This document shows positions 1-5,433 of a stretch of DNA of 10,397 nucleotides, one piece after another. The position numbers and the translations under genes were made by a program. Numbering within the stretch: the first letter of the stretch is position 1; each line of letters begins with the position of its first letter. The notes beneath the pieces were generated by a model. It had not been told where the DNA came from. It saw only the letters and a list, made by a program, of their open reading frames with translations, and did no database searches. The stretch comes from an uncultured beta proteobacterium (lineage in GTDB: Bacteria > Pseudomonadota > Gammaproteobacteria > Burkholderiales > SG8-39), in NCBI GenBank assembly GCA_902826155.1, contig CADEDU010000144.1, forward strand, positions 1 to 10,397, written 5' to 3'.

Positions 1-37
1 ATCTGAACCGATCCGAACCGATTGCACAGCCTTGGCG

Positions 38-754
38 ATGACCACTGCCCTGCGGTTTCGAGACGATGCTTATCTGCGTAGCTGCGAGGCGAGCGTGATC
101 GCGTGCGACGCTCGCGGCATTCAGCTGGACGCCACGGTGTTCTACTTCACCAGCGGTGGGCAGCCGGGCGATGCCGGCACGCTCACGACCGCCGATGGCA
201 CGATGATCACGATCGTCGACGCCATCAAAGGCGATGCGCCCGGCGAAGTCATTCACGTGCCCGCGCCCGGAAGTACGCTTCCGGCGGTGGGTGCGCGGGT
301 CACGGCGACGATCGACTGGGACCGGCGCCATCGCCACATGCGGCTGCACACCTGCATGCATCTGCTCTGTGCGGCCGTGGGGGCGCCGGTGACCGGTGGC
401 CAGATCCATGGCGATCGCGCGCGGCTCGATTTCGATTTGCAGGGCGGGCAACTCGATGCAGCGCAGATCGAAGCGCGGCTGAACGAGTTGGTCGCCACCG
501 GCCACGCCGTAGGCACGCGCTGGATCACCGACGAAGAGCTTGCGGCCAATCCCGAGCTGGTGCGGACCATGAGTGTGCGTCCGCCCGTTGGCGCGGGGTC
601 GGTACGGCTGGTCGACATCCCCGGCGTCGATCTGCAAGCCTGCGGCGGCACGCACGTGCGCGATACCAGCGAGATCGGTCGCGTCAAGGTGCTGGAGATC
701 CTGTCCAAGGGCAAGCGCAATCGGCGCGTGATCATCGGCTTTGCCGAGCATTGA
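38..754 (+). CDS. alaX: Alanyl-tRNA editing protein, AlaX type (free-standing editing domain)
   Basis: Predicted to hydrolyse mischarged Ser- or Gly-tRNA(Ala) in trans in the cytosol, backing up the editing site of alanyl-tRNA synthetase. The 238-residue product has the AlaX architecture: an N-terminal barrel with the conserved TSGGQPGD stretch (about residues 38-45), then the second-additional-domain metal site made of HTCMH (H104, H108) and CGGTH (C202, H206), which together give the four zinc ligands of the family. The length fits the medium AlaX class. It has no catalytic aminoacylation domain. A TTG two codons upstream (position 32) is also open, but ATG at 38 is preferred; no strong Shine-Dalgarno is visible for either. 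The GNAT gene follows 14 bases later on the same strand, so the two are probably cotranscribed. Family call is secure; the exact tRNA substrate is inferred from the family. Confidence 0.93.
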   Translation: MTTALRFRDDAYLRSCEASVIACDARGIQLDATVFYFTSGGQPGDAGTLTTADGTMITIVDAIKGDAPGEVIHVPAPGSTLPAVGARVTATIDWDRRHRHMRLHTCMHLLCAAVGAPVTGGQIHGDRARLDFDLQGGQLDAAQIEARLNELVATGHAVGTRWITDEELAANPELVRTMSVRPPVGAGSVRLVDIPGVDLQACGGTHVRDTSEIGRVKVLEILSKGKRNRRVIIGFAEH

Positions 755-768
755 TTGCGCGATCGGCG

Positions 769-1338
769 ATGGCGAGTGCGGGTTCCATGGGTTCGTCGGC
801 AAAGAGTACGTTCTCCATCCGCGACGCGACGGCTAGCGACATCGCGGCGGTGACGGCGATCTACGCCGAGCACGTGCGACACGGCACGGCGACGTTCGAG
901 ATCGAGCCGCCCGATCACGTCGAGATGCTGCGTCGATTCACCGAGCTGAGCGCGCAACGCTGTCCGTGCTTCGTTGCGGAGCGGGCGGGCGCCGTGCTCG
1001 GGTACGCCTATGCCGGGCCGTTCCGCACCCGGCCGGCTTACCGATTTACCGTCGAGGACTCGATCTATCTCGACGCGGCGGCGCAGCGTCAGGGTGTCGG
1101 CCGCGCGCTGCTCACGCGTCTGATCGACGCCTGCACCCTGTGGGGTGCGCGGCAGATGATCGCGGTCATCGGTGATCGGGCCAATGCCGGATCAATCGCG
1201 CTGCACCGCGGCTGCGGATTCGCCGATGCCGGCGTGCTCGAAGCCAGCGGGTTCAAGTTCGGCCGCTGGGTCGATACCGTCTTGATGCAGCGGGCGCTGG
1301 GTGAGGGCGCGCAGACGCAGCCGATCGATCGCCGGTAG
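769..1338 (+). CDS. GNAT N-acetyltransferase, phosphinothricin acetyltransferase-like
   Basis: Predicted acetyl-CoA-dependent N-acetyltransferase acting on a small amino compound; relatives acetylate phosphinothricin, methionine sulfoximine or other amino-acid analogues. The 189-residue protein carries hallmarks of this GNAT subfamily: an N-terminal RDAT..D segment near residue 18, ATFE at 41-44, GYAYAGPF at 78-85, VEDSIYLD at 95-102 and the acetyl-CoA pyrophosphate loop QRQGVGRA at 106-113, then the C-terminal HRGCGF and GRW..T elements. The frame stays open far upstream, overlapping alaX, but homology begins only near residue 15, so ATG at 769 is chosen; ATG at 787 is an equally possible start. 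It lies 14 bases after alaX and 86 bases before the nitrile hydratase-like genes. True substrate is unknown; resistance to phosphinothricin should not be assumed. Confidence 0.88.
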   Translation: MASAGSMGSSAKSTFSIRDATASDIAAVTAIYAEHVRHGTATFEIEPPDHVEMLRRFTELSAQRCPCFVAERAGAVLGYAYAGPFRTRPAYRFTVEDSIYLDAAAQRQGVGRALLTRLIDACTLWGARQMIAVIGDRANAGSIALHRGCGFADAGVLEASGFKFGRWVDTVLMQRALGEGAQTQPIDRR

Positions 1339-1368
1339 GGAGTCTGTACTACCGCGGGAACGCGGCGC

Positions 1369-1374
1369 TATGAT
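1369..1374 (+). promoter_or_regulatory. Possible -10 element (TATGAT) for the nitrile hydratase-like operon
   Basis: TATGAT matches the sigma-70 -10 consensus at five of six positions. It sits in the 85-base gap after the GNAT gene and would give a leader of roughly 40 bases before ATG 1424. No good -35 hexamer lies at the right distance. A small inverted repeat (CGGTAG at 1333-1338, CTACCG at 1349-1354) precedes it. The call rests on position and one hexamer only. Confidence 0.3.
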
Positions 1375-1423
1375 CGCGGTGCGCTTCCCTCCAACGCAGC
1401 GCACGCAAGCATGCGAGGAACCG

Positions 1424-1744
1424 ATGCGACGAGTACACGATATGGGCGGCCTGCATGACGGGCCCGTACCACGCGAGGAGCACGACTGGGAGCCCTACGC
1501 GAAACGCACCCAGGCGGTGAACACCCTGCTTCGCTTGCCGAGCCGGGGTATGGTCTCGCTGGACGAAATGCGGCGCAACACCGAGGATCTCGCCGATTCG
1601 TACGGCAAGCTCAACTACGACGAGCGCGTCGTGCATTCGCTGGCGCAGGTGCTGCTGCAGCGAGGCGTGATCACGATCGAGGAATTGGGCGGCAAGATGG
1701 CTGAAATCGAGGCTCGCCAACGACAGCAAGGTCAATCGACATGA
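1424..1744 (+). CDS. Nitrile hydratase / thiocyanate hydrolase, beta N-terminal half (split subunit)
   Basis: One third of a predicted cytosolic, metal-dependent hydratase. The 106-residue product matches only the helical N-terminal half of the nitrile hydratase beta subunit, as the beta chain of thiocyanate hydrolase does. It starts with the family signature HDMGG (residues 5-9), has an LDEMRRNTEDL helix near 46-56 (the RR..E pattern aligns with the beta arginines near the active site), and a LNYDERVV segment near 63-70 corresponding to the YYERW region. ATG 1424 is chosen because it keeps HDMGG at the extreme N-terminus and has GAGGA at 1415-1419. Its stop overlaps the next start by four bases (ATGA). 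A nitrile hydratase accessory chaperone is a related alternative, but HDMGG argues for a structural subunit. Confidence 0.82.
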   Translation: MRRVHDMGGLHDGPVPREEHDWEPYAKRTQAVNTLLRLPSRGMVSLDEMRRNTEDLADSYGKLNYDERVVHSLAQVLLQRGVITIEELGGKMAEIEARQRQQGQST

Positions 1745-2046
1745 GCGCGAATCCATCTGCGGTACCAGCGCGGTTCAAGCGGGGCGACCCCGTGCGCGTA
1801 CGGCGCACCTTTCCGCCGGGGCACATTCGGACGCCGTACTATTGCCGCGGCCATACCGGCACGATCGAGCGCATCTGCGGTGCGTTTCCGAATCCGGAAG
1901 AGCTGGCCTACAACCGCTCCGGCCTGCCCGCGCAGCCGCTGTATCGGGTGCGGTTCAAGAGCACGGACCTGTGGCCCGACTACCGCGAAGACCCGACCGA
2001 CGTCGTCGAGATCGAGATCTTTCAGCACTGGCTCGAACCTGCCTGA
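1741..2046 (+). CDS. Nitrile hydratase / thiocyanate hydrolase, beta C-terminal half (split subunit)
   Basis: The 101-residue product corresponds to the C-terminal SH3-like barrel of nitrile hydratase beta, encoded separately as in the alpha chain of thiocyanate hydrolase. Visible family landmarks are FKRGDPVRV (12-20), PPGHIRTPYYCRGHTGTIER (25-44), QPLYRVRF (65-72) and the closing WLEPA (97-101). R30 and R36 lie where nitrile hydratase beta has conserved arginines facing the metal site (alignment by eye). The gene overlaps the preceding one by four bases and precedes the metal-binding subunit by 27 bases, so translation is probably coupled and all three proteins likely form one complex. The beta split is a true gene boundary and not a frameshift: the first gene ends in its own tail and the second has its own start within the ATGA junction. 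Confidence 0.85.
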   Translation: MSANPSAVPARFKRGDPVRVRRTFPPGHIRTPYYCRGHTGTIERICGAFPNPEELAYNRSGLPAQPLYRVRFKSTDLWPDYREDPTDVVEIEIFQHWLEPA

Positions 2047-2073
2047 AACCGCCGCGACTGCTCGAAGGCTCCC

Positions 2074-2685
2074 ATGAACACACATGCCGACGCGCCCGCC
2101 GAGGAGGACATCCACGGCTACTACAAACGGATGCAGGCTGCGGTCGAAGAACTGCTGATCCTGAAGGGCATCTTCACGCAGGCCGACGTCGATCGCACGG
2201 TCGAAGAAATGGACGGACGCGACTATCGGCGCGGCGCGAAAGTGGTCGCGCGGGCCTGGGTTGATCCTGCGTTCAAGGCGCGCCTGCTTGCCGACGCCAA
2301 ACAAGCGGTGGCCGAACTCGGCTATGACAACGGGCCGCTGTTGCATCTGATCGCACTGGAGAACACGCCGCAGCTTCACAACGTCGTCGTGTGCACGTTG
2401 TGTTCGTGCTACCCGCGCATGCTGCTGGGGCTGCCGCCGGCCTGGTACAAGAGCAAGGAATACCGCAGTCGCGTCGTGCGCGAGCCGCGCATCGTGCTTG
2501 AAGAGTTCGGACTCAAGCTTGCAGCCGGCACCAAGATCCGCGTGCACGACTCGTCGGCCGACATGCGCTACATGGTGTTGCCGATGCGGCCGGCCGGAAC
2601 CGACGGCTGGAGTGAAACGCGTCTGGCCGAACTGGTGACGCGTGACAGCCTGATTGGTACCGAACTGCCGCGAGCGGATCTCTGA
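2074..2685 (+). CDS. Nitrile hydratase alpha / thiocyanate hydrolase gamma subunit, cobalt-type metal centre
   Basis: Catalytic, metal-binding subunit of the split enzyme. It would hydrate a nitrile to an amide or hydrolyse thiocyanate to carbonyl sulfide and ammonia. The 203-residue protein holds the metal motif VCTLCSC (C107, C110, S111, C112); a Thr in C-T-L-C-S-C is the cobalt-type version (iron enzymes have Ser). In this family C110/C112-type cysteines are oxidised to sulfinic and sulfenic acids. Following landmarks are [31 protein letters not shown] and [10 protein letters not shown]. The residue after CYP is Arg where most two-subunit nitrile hydratases have Trp; from memory thiocyanate hydrolase gamma also has Arg there. 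The ENTPQLHN and [11 protein letters not shown] stretches look more nitrile hydratase-like, so the substrate stays open. Start ATG 2074 has GAAGG at 2064-2068. No activator or cobalt transporter gene is in the window. Confidence 0.9.
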   Translation: MNTHADAPAEEDIHGYYKRMQAAVEELLILKGIFTQADVDRTVEEMDGRDYRRGAKVVARAWVDPAFKARLLADAKQAVAELGYDNGPLLHLIALENTPQLHNVVVCTLCSCYPRMLLGLPPAWYKSKEYRSRVVREPRIVLEEFGLKLAAGTKIRVHDSSADMRYMVLPMRPAGTDGWSETRLAELVTRDSLIGTELPRADL

Positions 2686-2706
2686 ACAAGGGGCTCGCCC
2701 CCTCGT
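2686..2706 (+). terminator. Hairpin directly after the nitrile hydratase-like operon
   Basis: Arms 2686-2693 and 2699-2706 pair with one A-C mismatch around a 5-base loop (CTCGC), with a GGGG/CCCC core. It begins on the base after the TGA stop. There is no U-tract, so it could equally be an mRNA 3'-end stabiliser. Confidence 0.4.
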
Positions 2707-2728
2707 AACTCCCGGAAAAGTATGAGGC

Positions 2729-2758
2729 CTCCGCATCACCGCGATAGGCGATGCGGAG
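2729..2758. terminator. Second hairpin between convergent genes
   Basis: Perfect 9-bp inverted repeat CTCCGCATC (2729-2737) and GATGCGGAG (2750-2758) with a 12-base loop, placed between the converging hydratase operon and MOSC gene. On the minus strand it is followed by a weak CTTTT run, which favours a role in ending the MOSC transcript; on the plus strand there is no U-tract. Bidirectional use is possible. Confidence 0.5.
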
Positions 2759-2767
2759 TGGCCCTAG

Positions 2768-3592
2768 CTAAAAGCTCCAGTTCACCTCGAACTGCATCCC
2801 TTCGTGCAGCGTCTCGCCGATGCCGCTGACGATGATCGCGTTCTGTCCGAACGTGATGCCGCCGCCCACGCGCGGATTGGCGCGATAGGTGGCGAGCGTT
2901 CGTAGCGGCTCCGCGCCGCGCGCGCCGGTGGTCTGGTCGGTGGTGGTGATTTCGCAGCGAGTGCACGGCTTGACCACACGCAGCGTGATGTTCCCTGAGG
3001 TGAGCGTGTCGATGTAATCCTCCTCGTATGCGTCCAGGCCGGTGATCACCAGGTTCGGCCGGAAGCGGTTCATCGGCAGCGGCTCGGGCAGGCGAGTGTT
3101 GAGATCGGCGAGCGACGCTTCGCCCATCAGCAGGAGCGGAAAGCCGTCGCTGAATCGATTGAGCGCCACGTCGGCGCCGGTCCAGGTCGCATCGCTCGCA
3201 CGCCGGACGGATTCATCCCACCGGACCAGCCGGAAGTGCCCGCCGAGGCATTCGGCCAGCCAGCTCGCGGCGAGCTCACCTTCGTCCAGCGCCTGGATCC
3301 GCTCGCCCCAGATCGATACCGACGCGCGCATCGATGGCGCGCGATCCAGCGCAATGATGAGATCGGGGAGCCCCGGTGAAGTCATTGTTAGCGATGCATG
3401 ATCAATCCTGCATGCGATGCGAGCGAGCTGCGGATGCGTGCGCTGCGTGATGAACTCACCCGCCTCGTCGACGAGCATCCAGCTTCGGTCCCAGCTCAGG
3501 CCGGTTGTCGTGAGTCGTGAAGATCGAGCTGGAATCGACCCGCATGATTTGACCGGATAAGCGCAAAGTTGAGACAGTTTTGTCGTGAACAT
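2768..3592 (-). CDS. MOSC-domain molybdenum-cofactor protein (YcbX/mARC-like)
   Basis: Predicted molybdenum-cofactor enzyme related to YcbX and the mitochondrial amidoxime-reducing component, which reduce N-hydroxylated compounds. The 274 residues comprise the N-terminal MOSC-associated barrel (about 1-110, starting with the typical L..YPVKSC.. at 8-17 and WDRSWMLVD at 34-42) and the MOSC domain (about 125-274) with NRFRPN at 175-180. The KPCTRC motif near 208-213 gives C213 as the likely cofactor-binding cysteine, by comparison with the RC.LTT pattern of mARC. E. coli YcbX has an extra C-terminal 2Fe-2S ferredoxin domain that is absent here, so a separate electron donor is needed. Start ATG 3592 lacks a good Shine-Dalgarno; upstream the frame is closed at 3650-3652 and offers no better start. 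It stands alone and converges on the hydratase operon. Confidence 0.9.
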   Translation of the reverse strand: MFTTKLSQLCAYPVKSCGSIPARSSRLTTTGLSWDRSWMLVDEAGEFITQRTHPQLARIACRIDHASLTMTSPGLPDLIIALDRAPSMRASVSIWGERIQALDEGELAASWLAECLGGHFRLVRWDESVRRASDATWTGADVALNRFSDGFPLLLMGEASLADLNTRLPEPLPMNRFRPNLVITGLDAYEEDYIDTLTSGNITLRVVKPCTRCEITTTDQTTGARGAEPLRTLATYRANPRVGGGITFGQNAIIVSGIGETLHEGMQFEVNWSF

Positions 3593-3961
3593 AAGGTTGT
3601 ACTGTTTCCTTACGCCGTCAGTCGATATGGAGCATCCCCTACATACTCCTTAAAAAATAAGCACTAACAACAGAGTTCGATCGATGTCTTTGGATGTTGC
3701 AACAAAAGAAGAACATTCTTTAACAAAAATGTTGTCAGAATACGTCTACGACATACCGAGTTAGTTGTTAAATGCACGCCGCACGTTTTGTATCCATGTA
3801 GTTGATGGGGTGTGCACCTTCTGGTCGGGAAGCCGTGTTGCAACGAATCGCCGGAGTGGCAATGCGGAGTAGGTGGTCGTCGAAATGGGCAACGAACAAG
3901 ACCAACTGTGACCGAGGATTACGTTGATCGAGCCAACAAGCCCAATAAGAGAGACGAATCG
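3593..3961. other. A/T-rich intergenic stretch with several short palindromes
   Basis: About 370 bases without a convincing gene, between the divergent MOSC (minus) and IclR-like (plus) genes; clearly richer in A/T than its surroundings, above all 3640-3775. It holds a perfect palindrome TGTTGCAACA (3695-3704), AAGAA-CA-TTCTT (3709-3720), AACA-AAAA-TGTT (3722-3733), and TAACAAC (3665-3671) mirrored by GTTGTTA (3764-3770). These resemble operator half-sites and would suit control by the adjacent IclR-type protein or another regulator. Both promoters presumably lie here, but no -35/-10 pair stands out: TTGTCA at 3732-3737 is a fair -35 without a partner. Confidence 0.5.
3684..3764 (+). pseudogene. 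Possible 26-codon relic frame with low-GC codon use
   Basis: ATG 3684 opens 26 codons ending in TAG at 3762-3764. The composition looks like real protein (ATKEEHSLTKMLSEYVYDIP) and uses A/T-rich codons unlike every neighbour. Past the TAG the same frame stays open to 3870-3872. The segment faintly recalls the N-terminus of MmgE/PrpD-family proteins (a helix ending in EYV, then a DIP turn), but this is a weak visual resemblance over very few residues. There is no strong ribosome site. It could equally be chance in A/T-rich regulatory DNA. Confidence 0.18.
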
Positions 3962-4273
3962 ATGAGCGATACAGTAGTGAAGTCCGCCGCGCGCGTGCTC
4001 GAGGTGTTCGAGTTCTTCGCGGGCCGCAAGGCGCCGGCGACCGTGGGCGAAGTGTGCGCGAGCCTCGGGTACCCGCAATCCAGTACTTCGGTCCTGTTGA
4101 AGAGTCTGCTGACATTGGGCTATCTGTCGTATGACGGCACGACCAGGCGTTACGCCCCTTCGGTCAAGGTGGCGCGGCTCGGAAGCTGGATCACCAGTTC
4201 GGCCGACGGCCTCAATGAGCCATCGCAACCCGGTTCCAGCTCGGACCACTCCTCGCCGATGGCATCGCTCTGA
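3962..4273 (+). CDS. IclR-family regulator reduced to its DNA-binding domain (truncated)
   Basis: The 103 residues match the N-terminal winged helix-turn-helix of IclR regulators: VKSAARVLEVFEFFAG (6-21), TVGEVCASLGYPQSSTSVLL (27-46, helix-turn-helix) and the wing with RRYAPSVKVARLGSWI (62-77). A full IclR protein is about 250-270 residues, with a C-terminal effector-binding domain that begins right after this point. Here the homology stops at W76-I77 and a low-complexity tail (Ser/Pro-rich) runs to a TGA. The other forward frames after 4195 show no effector-domain sequence, so this is a deletion and not a simple frameshift. A start at ATG 3962 with AAGAGAG at 3947-3953 fits; the frame is open further upstream without homology. 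It may be a remnant or a ligand-blind DNA-binding protein. An intact terminator follows at once. Confidence 0.75.
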   Translation: MSDTVVKSAARVLEVFEFFAGRKAPATVGEVCASLGYPQSSTSVLLKSLLTLGYLSYDGTTRRYAPSVKVARLGSWITSSADGLNEPSQPGSSSDHSSPMASL

Positions 4274-4304
4274 CCCGGCGATGACCCTCAGCTCAGCATG
4301 ACGC

Positions 4305-4333
4305 GAAGGGCGCCGATGGCGCCCTTCTTCATT
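4305..4333 (+). terminator. Intrinsic terminator after the IclR-like gene
   Basis: Perfect 10-bp stem GAAGGGCGCC (4305-4314) and GGCGCCCTTC (4318-4327) with a GAT loop, followed by TTCATTTC. It lies 31 bases after the IclR-like stop and separates it from the metallophosphoesterase. The U-tail is interrupted, but stem and position are typical. Confidence 0.82.
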
Positions 4334-4438
4334 TCGGGACCCGGCCGGATATTCCCGCGACCCGGCGCATTCCCCCGACTCGGCACATGAGTACGGTTGG
4401 GGCGTTGTCTTTCGGCGAACGGGTCGAGACAATCAGGC

Positions 4439-5227
4439 ATGCGCATACGAGTGTTGTCCGATCTGCACATCGATTTCGGCGGGGAGTATTTCCCGCCTGA
4501 CTGCGGCGAAGATCTCGTCATCCTGGCTGGGGACATCTGCGAGGGGCTCGCGGGGGTCGATTGGGCGCTGCGGGCGTTTCCCCGGACGCCGATCATCTAC
4601 GTGCCCGGCAACCACGAGTTCTACGGCGCCGAGCGCGATGCCTTTCGTGCCGCGCTGCGCGATAGGGTTGCCGACCTGCGGGTACCGCGCCTGCATCTGC
4701 TCGACGACGCGGCGATCACCTTTCAAGGGCTGCGGCTGATCGGGTCGACACTGTGGACCGACTTCCGCCTGTATGGTGAGTCGGCCGCCGACGTGCAACG
4801 CGCGATGGCGGCCTGCCAGCGCTATCTGCTCGACTTCCGGCACATCCGTGTAGCCGACGCGAGCGCGGGCCCACGACTCATCGTGCCCGAGGACACGCTG
4901 ATCTGGCATCGCCAGGCACGCCAATACCTTGGGCTGGCGCTAGCCTCGGGCGACCCGGCCAAGACGATCGTGATCACGCATCACGGACCGCATCGCAAGA
5001 GCCTCGCCCCGCGCTTTGCAGACGATCTGACTTCGGCAGGTTTTCTCTCCAACCTCGGGCCGCTGGTCAGCCGCGCGAAACTGTGGATCCACGGCCACAC
5101 CCATACGAGCTTCGATTACGCACTGGGCGAGGCGCGAGTGGTGTGCAATCCGCGCGGCTACTGTCAGCCCGACGGCTCGGCGTGCGAAAACCCTGAATTC
5201 CGCTGGGACTTCATCGTCGAGCTGTGA
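4439..5227 (+). CDS. Calcineurin-like metallophosphoesterase
   Basis: Predicted two-metal phosphoesterase of the calcineurin-like superfamily; substrate unknown (protein, nucleotide or other phosphoester). The 262-residue product has all superfamily blocks in order: D.H (D8, H10 in SDLHID), GD (G31-D32), GNHE (57-60, N58 and H59), the histidine block ITHHGPH (H181, H182 region) and GHTH (219-222) near the end. No signal peptide or membrane segment is visible, so it should be cytosolic. ATG 4439 is chosen because the metal motif sits at residue 8, as usual; a longer frame from 4397 has no homology. There is no clear Shine-Dalgarno. It is flanked by a terminator upstream (4305-4327) and a terminator facing it from the minus strand downstream (5300-5353), so it appears to be a single-gene unit. 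Confidence 0.9.
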   Translation: MRIRVLSDLHIDFGGEYFPPDCGEDLVILAGDICEGLAGVDWALRAFPRTPIIYVPGNHEFYGAERDAFRAALRDRVADLRVPRLHLLDDAAITFQGLRLIGSTLWTDFRLYGESAADVQRAMAACQRYLLDFRHIRVADASAGPRLIVPEDTLIWHRQARQYLGLALASGDPAKTIVITHHGPHRKSLAPRFADDLTSAGFLSNLGPLVSRAKLWIHGHTHTSFDYALGEARVVCNPRGYCQPDGSACENPEFRWDFIVEL

Positions 5228-5298
5228 GCGCGTCAAAGGATGCGTGCGCCAGCTCGGGGAACCACGCGCCTCGTTCTAAGGCGCTCCGGGATGCTCAC

Positions 5299-5353
5299 GG
5301 AAAAAATAAACCTCGGGGCCGAAGAGGAGGATGGGAGAGAGTAGCCCCGAGGT
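5299..5353 (-). terminator. Strong minus-strand intrinsic terminator with a CCUCCU loop
   Basis: On the minus strand a perfect 10-bp stem (5353-5344 with 5319-5310, ACCTCGGGGC / GCCCCGAGGT) encloses a 24-base pyrimidine-rich loop and is followed directly by TTATTTTTTCC (5309-5299), the U-tract of an intrinsic terminator. It ends transcription arriving from the minus strand. The nearest minus-strand reading frame upstream is the small membrane protein at 5434-5577, about 80 bases away. The loop contains CCATCCTCCTCTTC, an anti-Shine-Dalgarno sequence, which is unusual for a plain terminator. Confidence 0.8.
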
Positions 5354-5433
5354 GTTCCACAGAGGAGCCTTGCCATCAGCCGACCGACCTCGGAGGTCGA
5401 CTGGATGAAACCTTCACGCGCACGTAGTTGTTG
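5310..5433 (-). ncRNA. Candidate sRNA or structured 3'UTR, two hairpins with an anti-Shine-Dalgarno loop
   Basis: Between the small membrane protein stop (5434) and the minus-strand terminator lie two stem-loops on the minus strand: CGACCT-CCG-AGGTCG (5399-5385), then the terminator hairpin (5353-5310), whose loop shows CCUCCU. Small RNAs with CCUCC-type loops that pair with ribosome-binding sites are known in several proteobacterial groups, some processed from the 3' end of a small-protein mRNA (for example Rhodobacter CcsR RNAs behind ccaF1). The similarity here is one of layout only; no sequence match to a known family is claimed. Confidence 0.35.

Noticed and set aside
5..22. Direct repeat GAACCGAT twice at the window start
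   Set aside because: Two short copies only; the context to the left is outside the window, so no array can be shown.
103..768. Long plus-strand frame running through alaX into the GNAT gene (apparent 411-residue protein)
   Set aside because: The first 222 codons are Arg/His/Ala-rich sequence from an off-frame reading of alaX; GNAT homology begins only after ATG 769.
769..1338. Herbicide (phosphinothricin) resistance gene
   Set aside because: Most chromosomal relatives act on other amino compounds; the sequence shows the subfamily, not the substrate.
1741..1744. Frameshift splitting a normal nitrile hydratase beta gene
   Set aside because: The ATGA overlap with a proper start, plus known three-subunit family members with the same split point, make a natural gene boundary more likely than an error.
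5331..5408. Plus-strand 25-codon frame starting directly after AGGAGG in the terminator loop
   Set aside because: Zero spacing between AGGAGG and ATG makes it a poor start, and the same sequence is explained by the minus-strand terminator loop.
5224..5427. Plus-strand 67-codon frame after the metallophosphoesterase
   Set aside because: No homology-like features, it starts in the stop of the previous gene and runs through the terminator hairpin; composition is Arg/Gly-rich shadow type.
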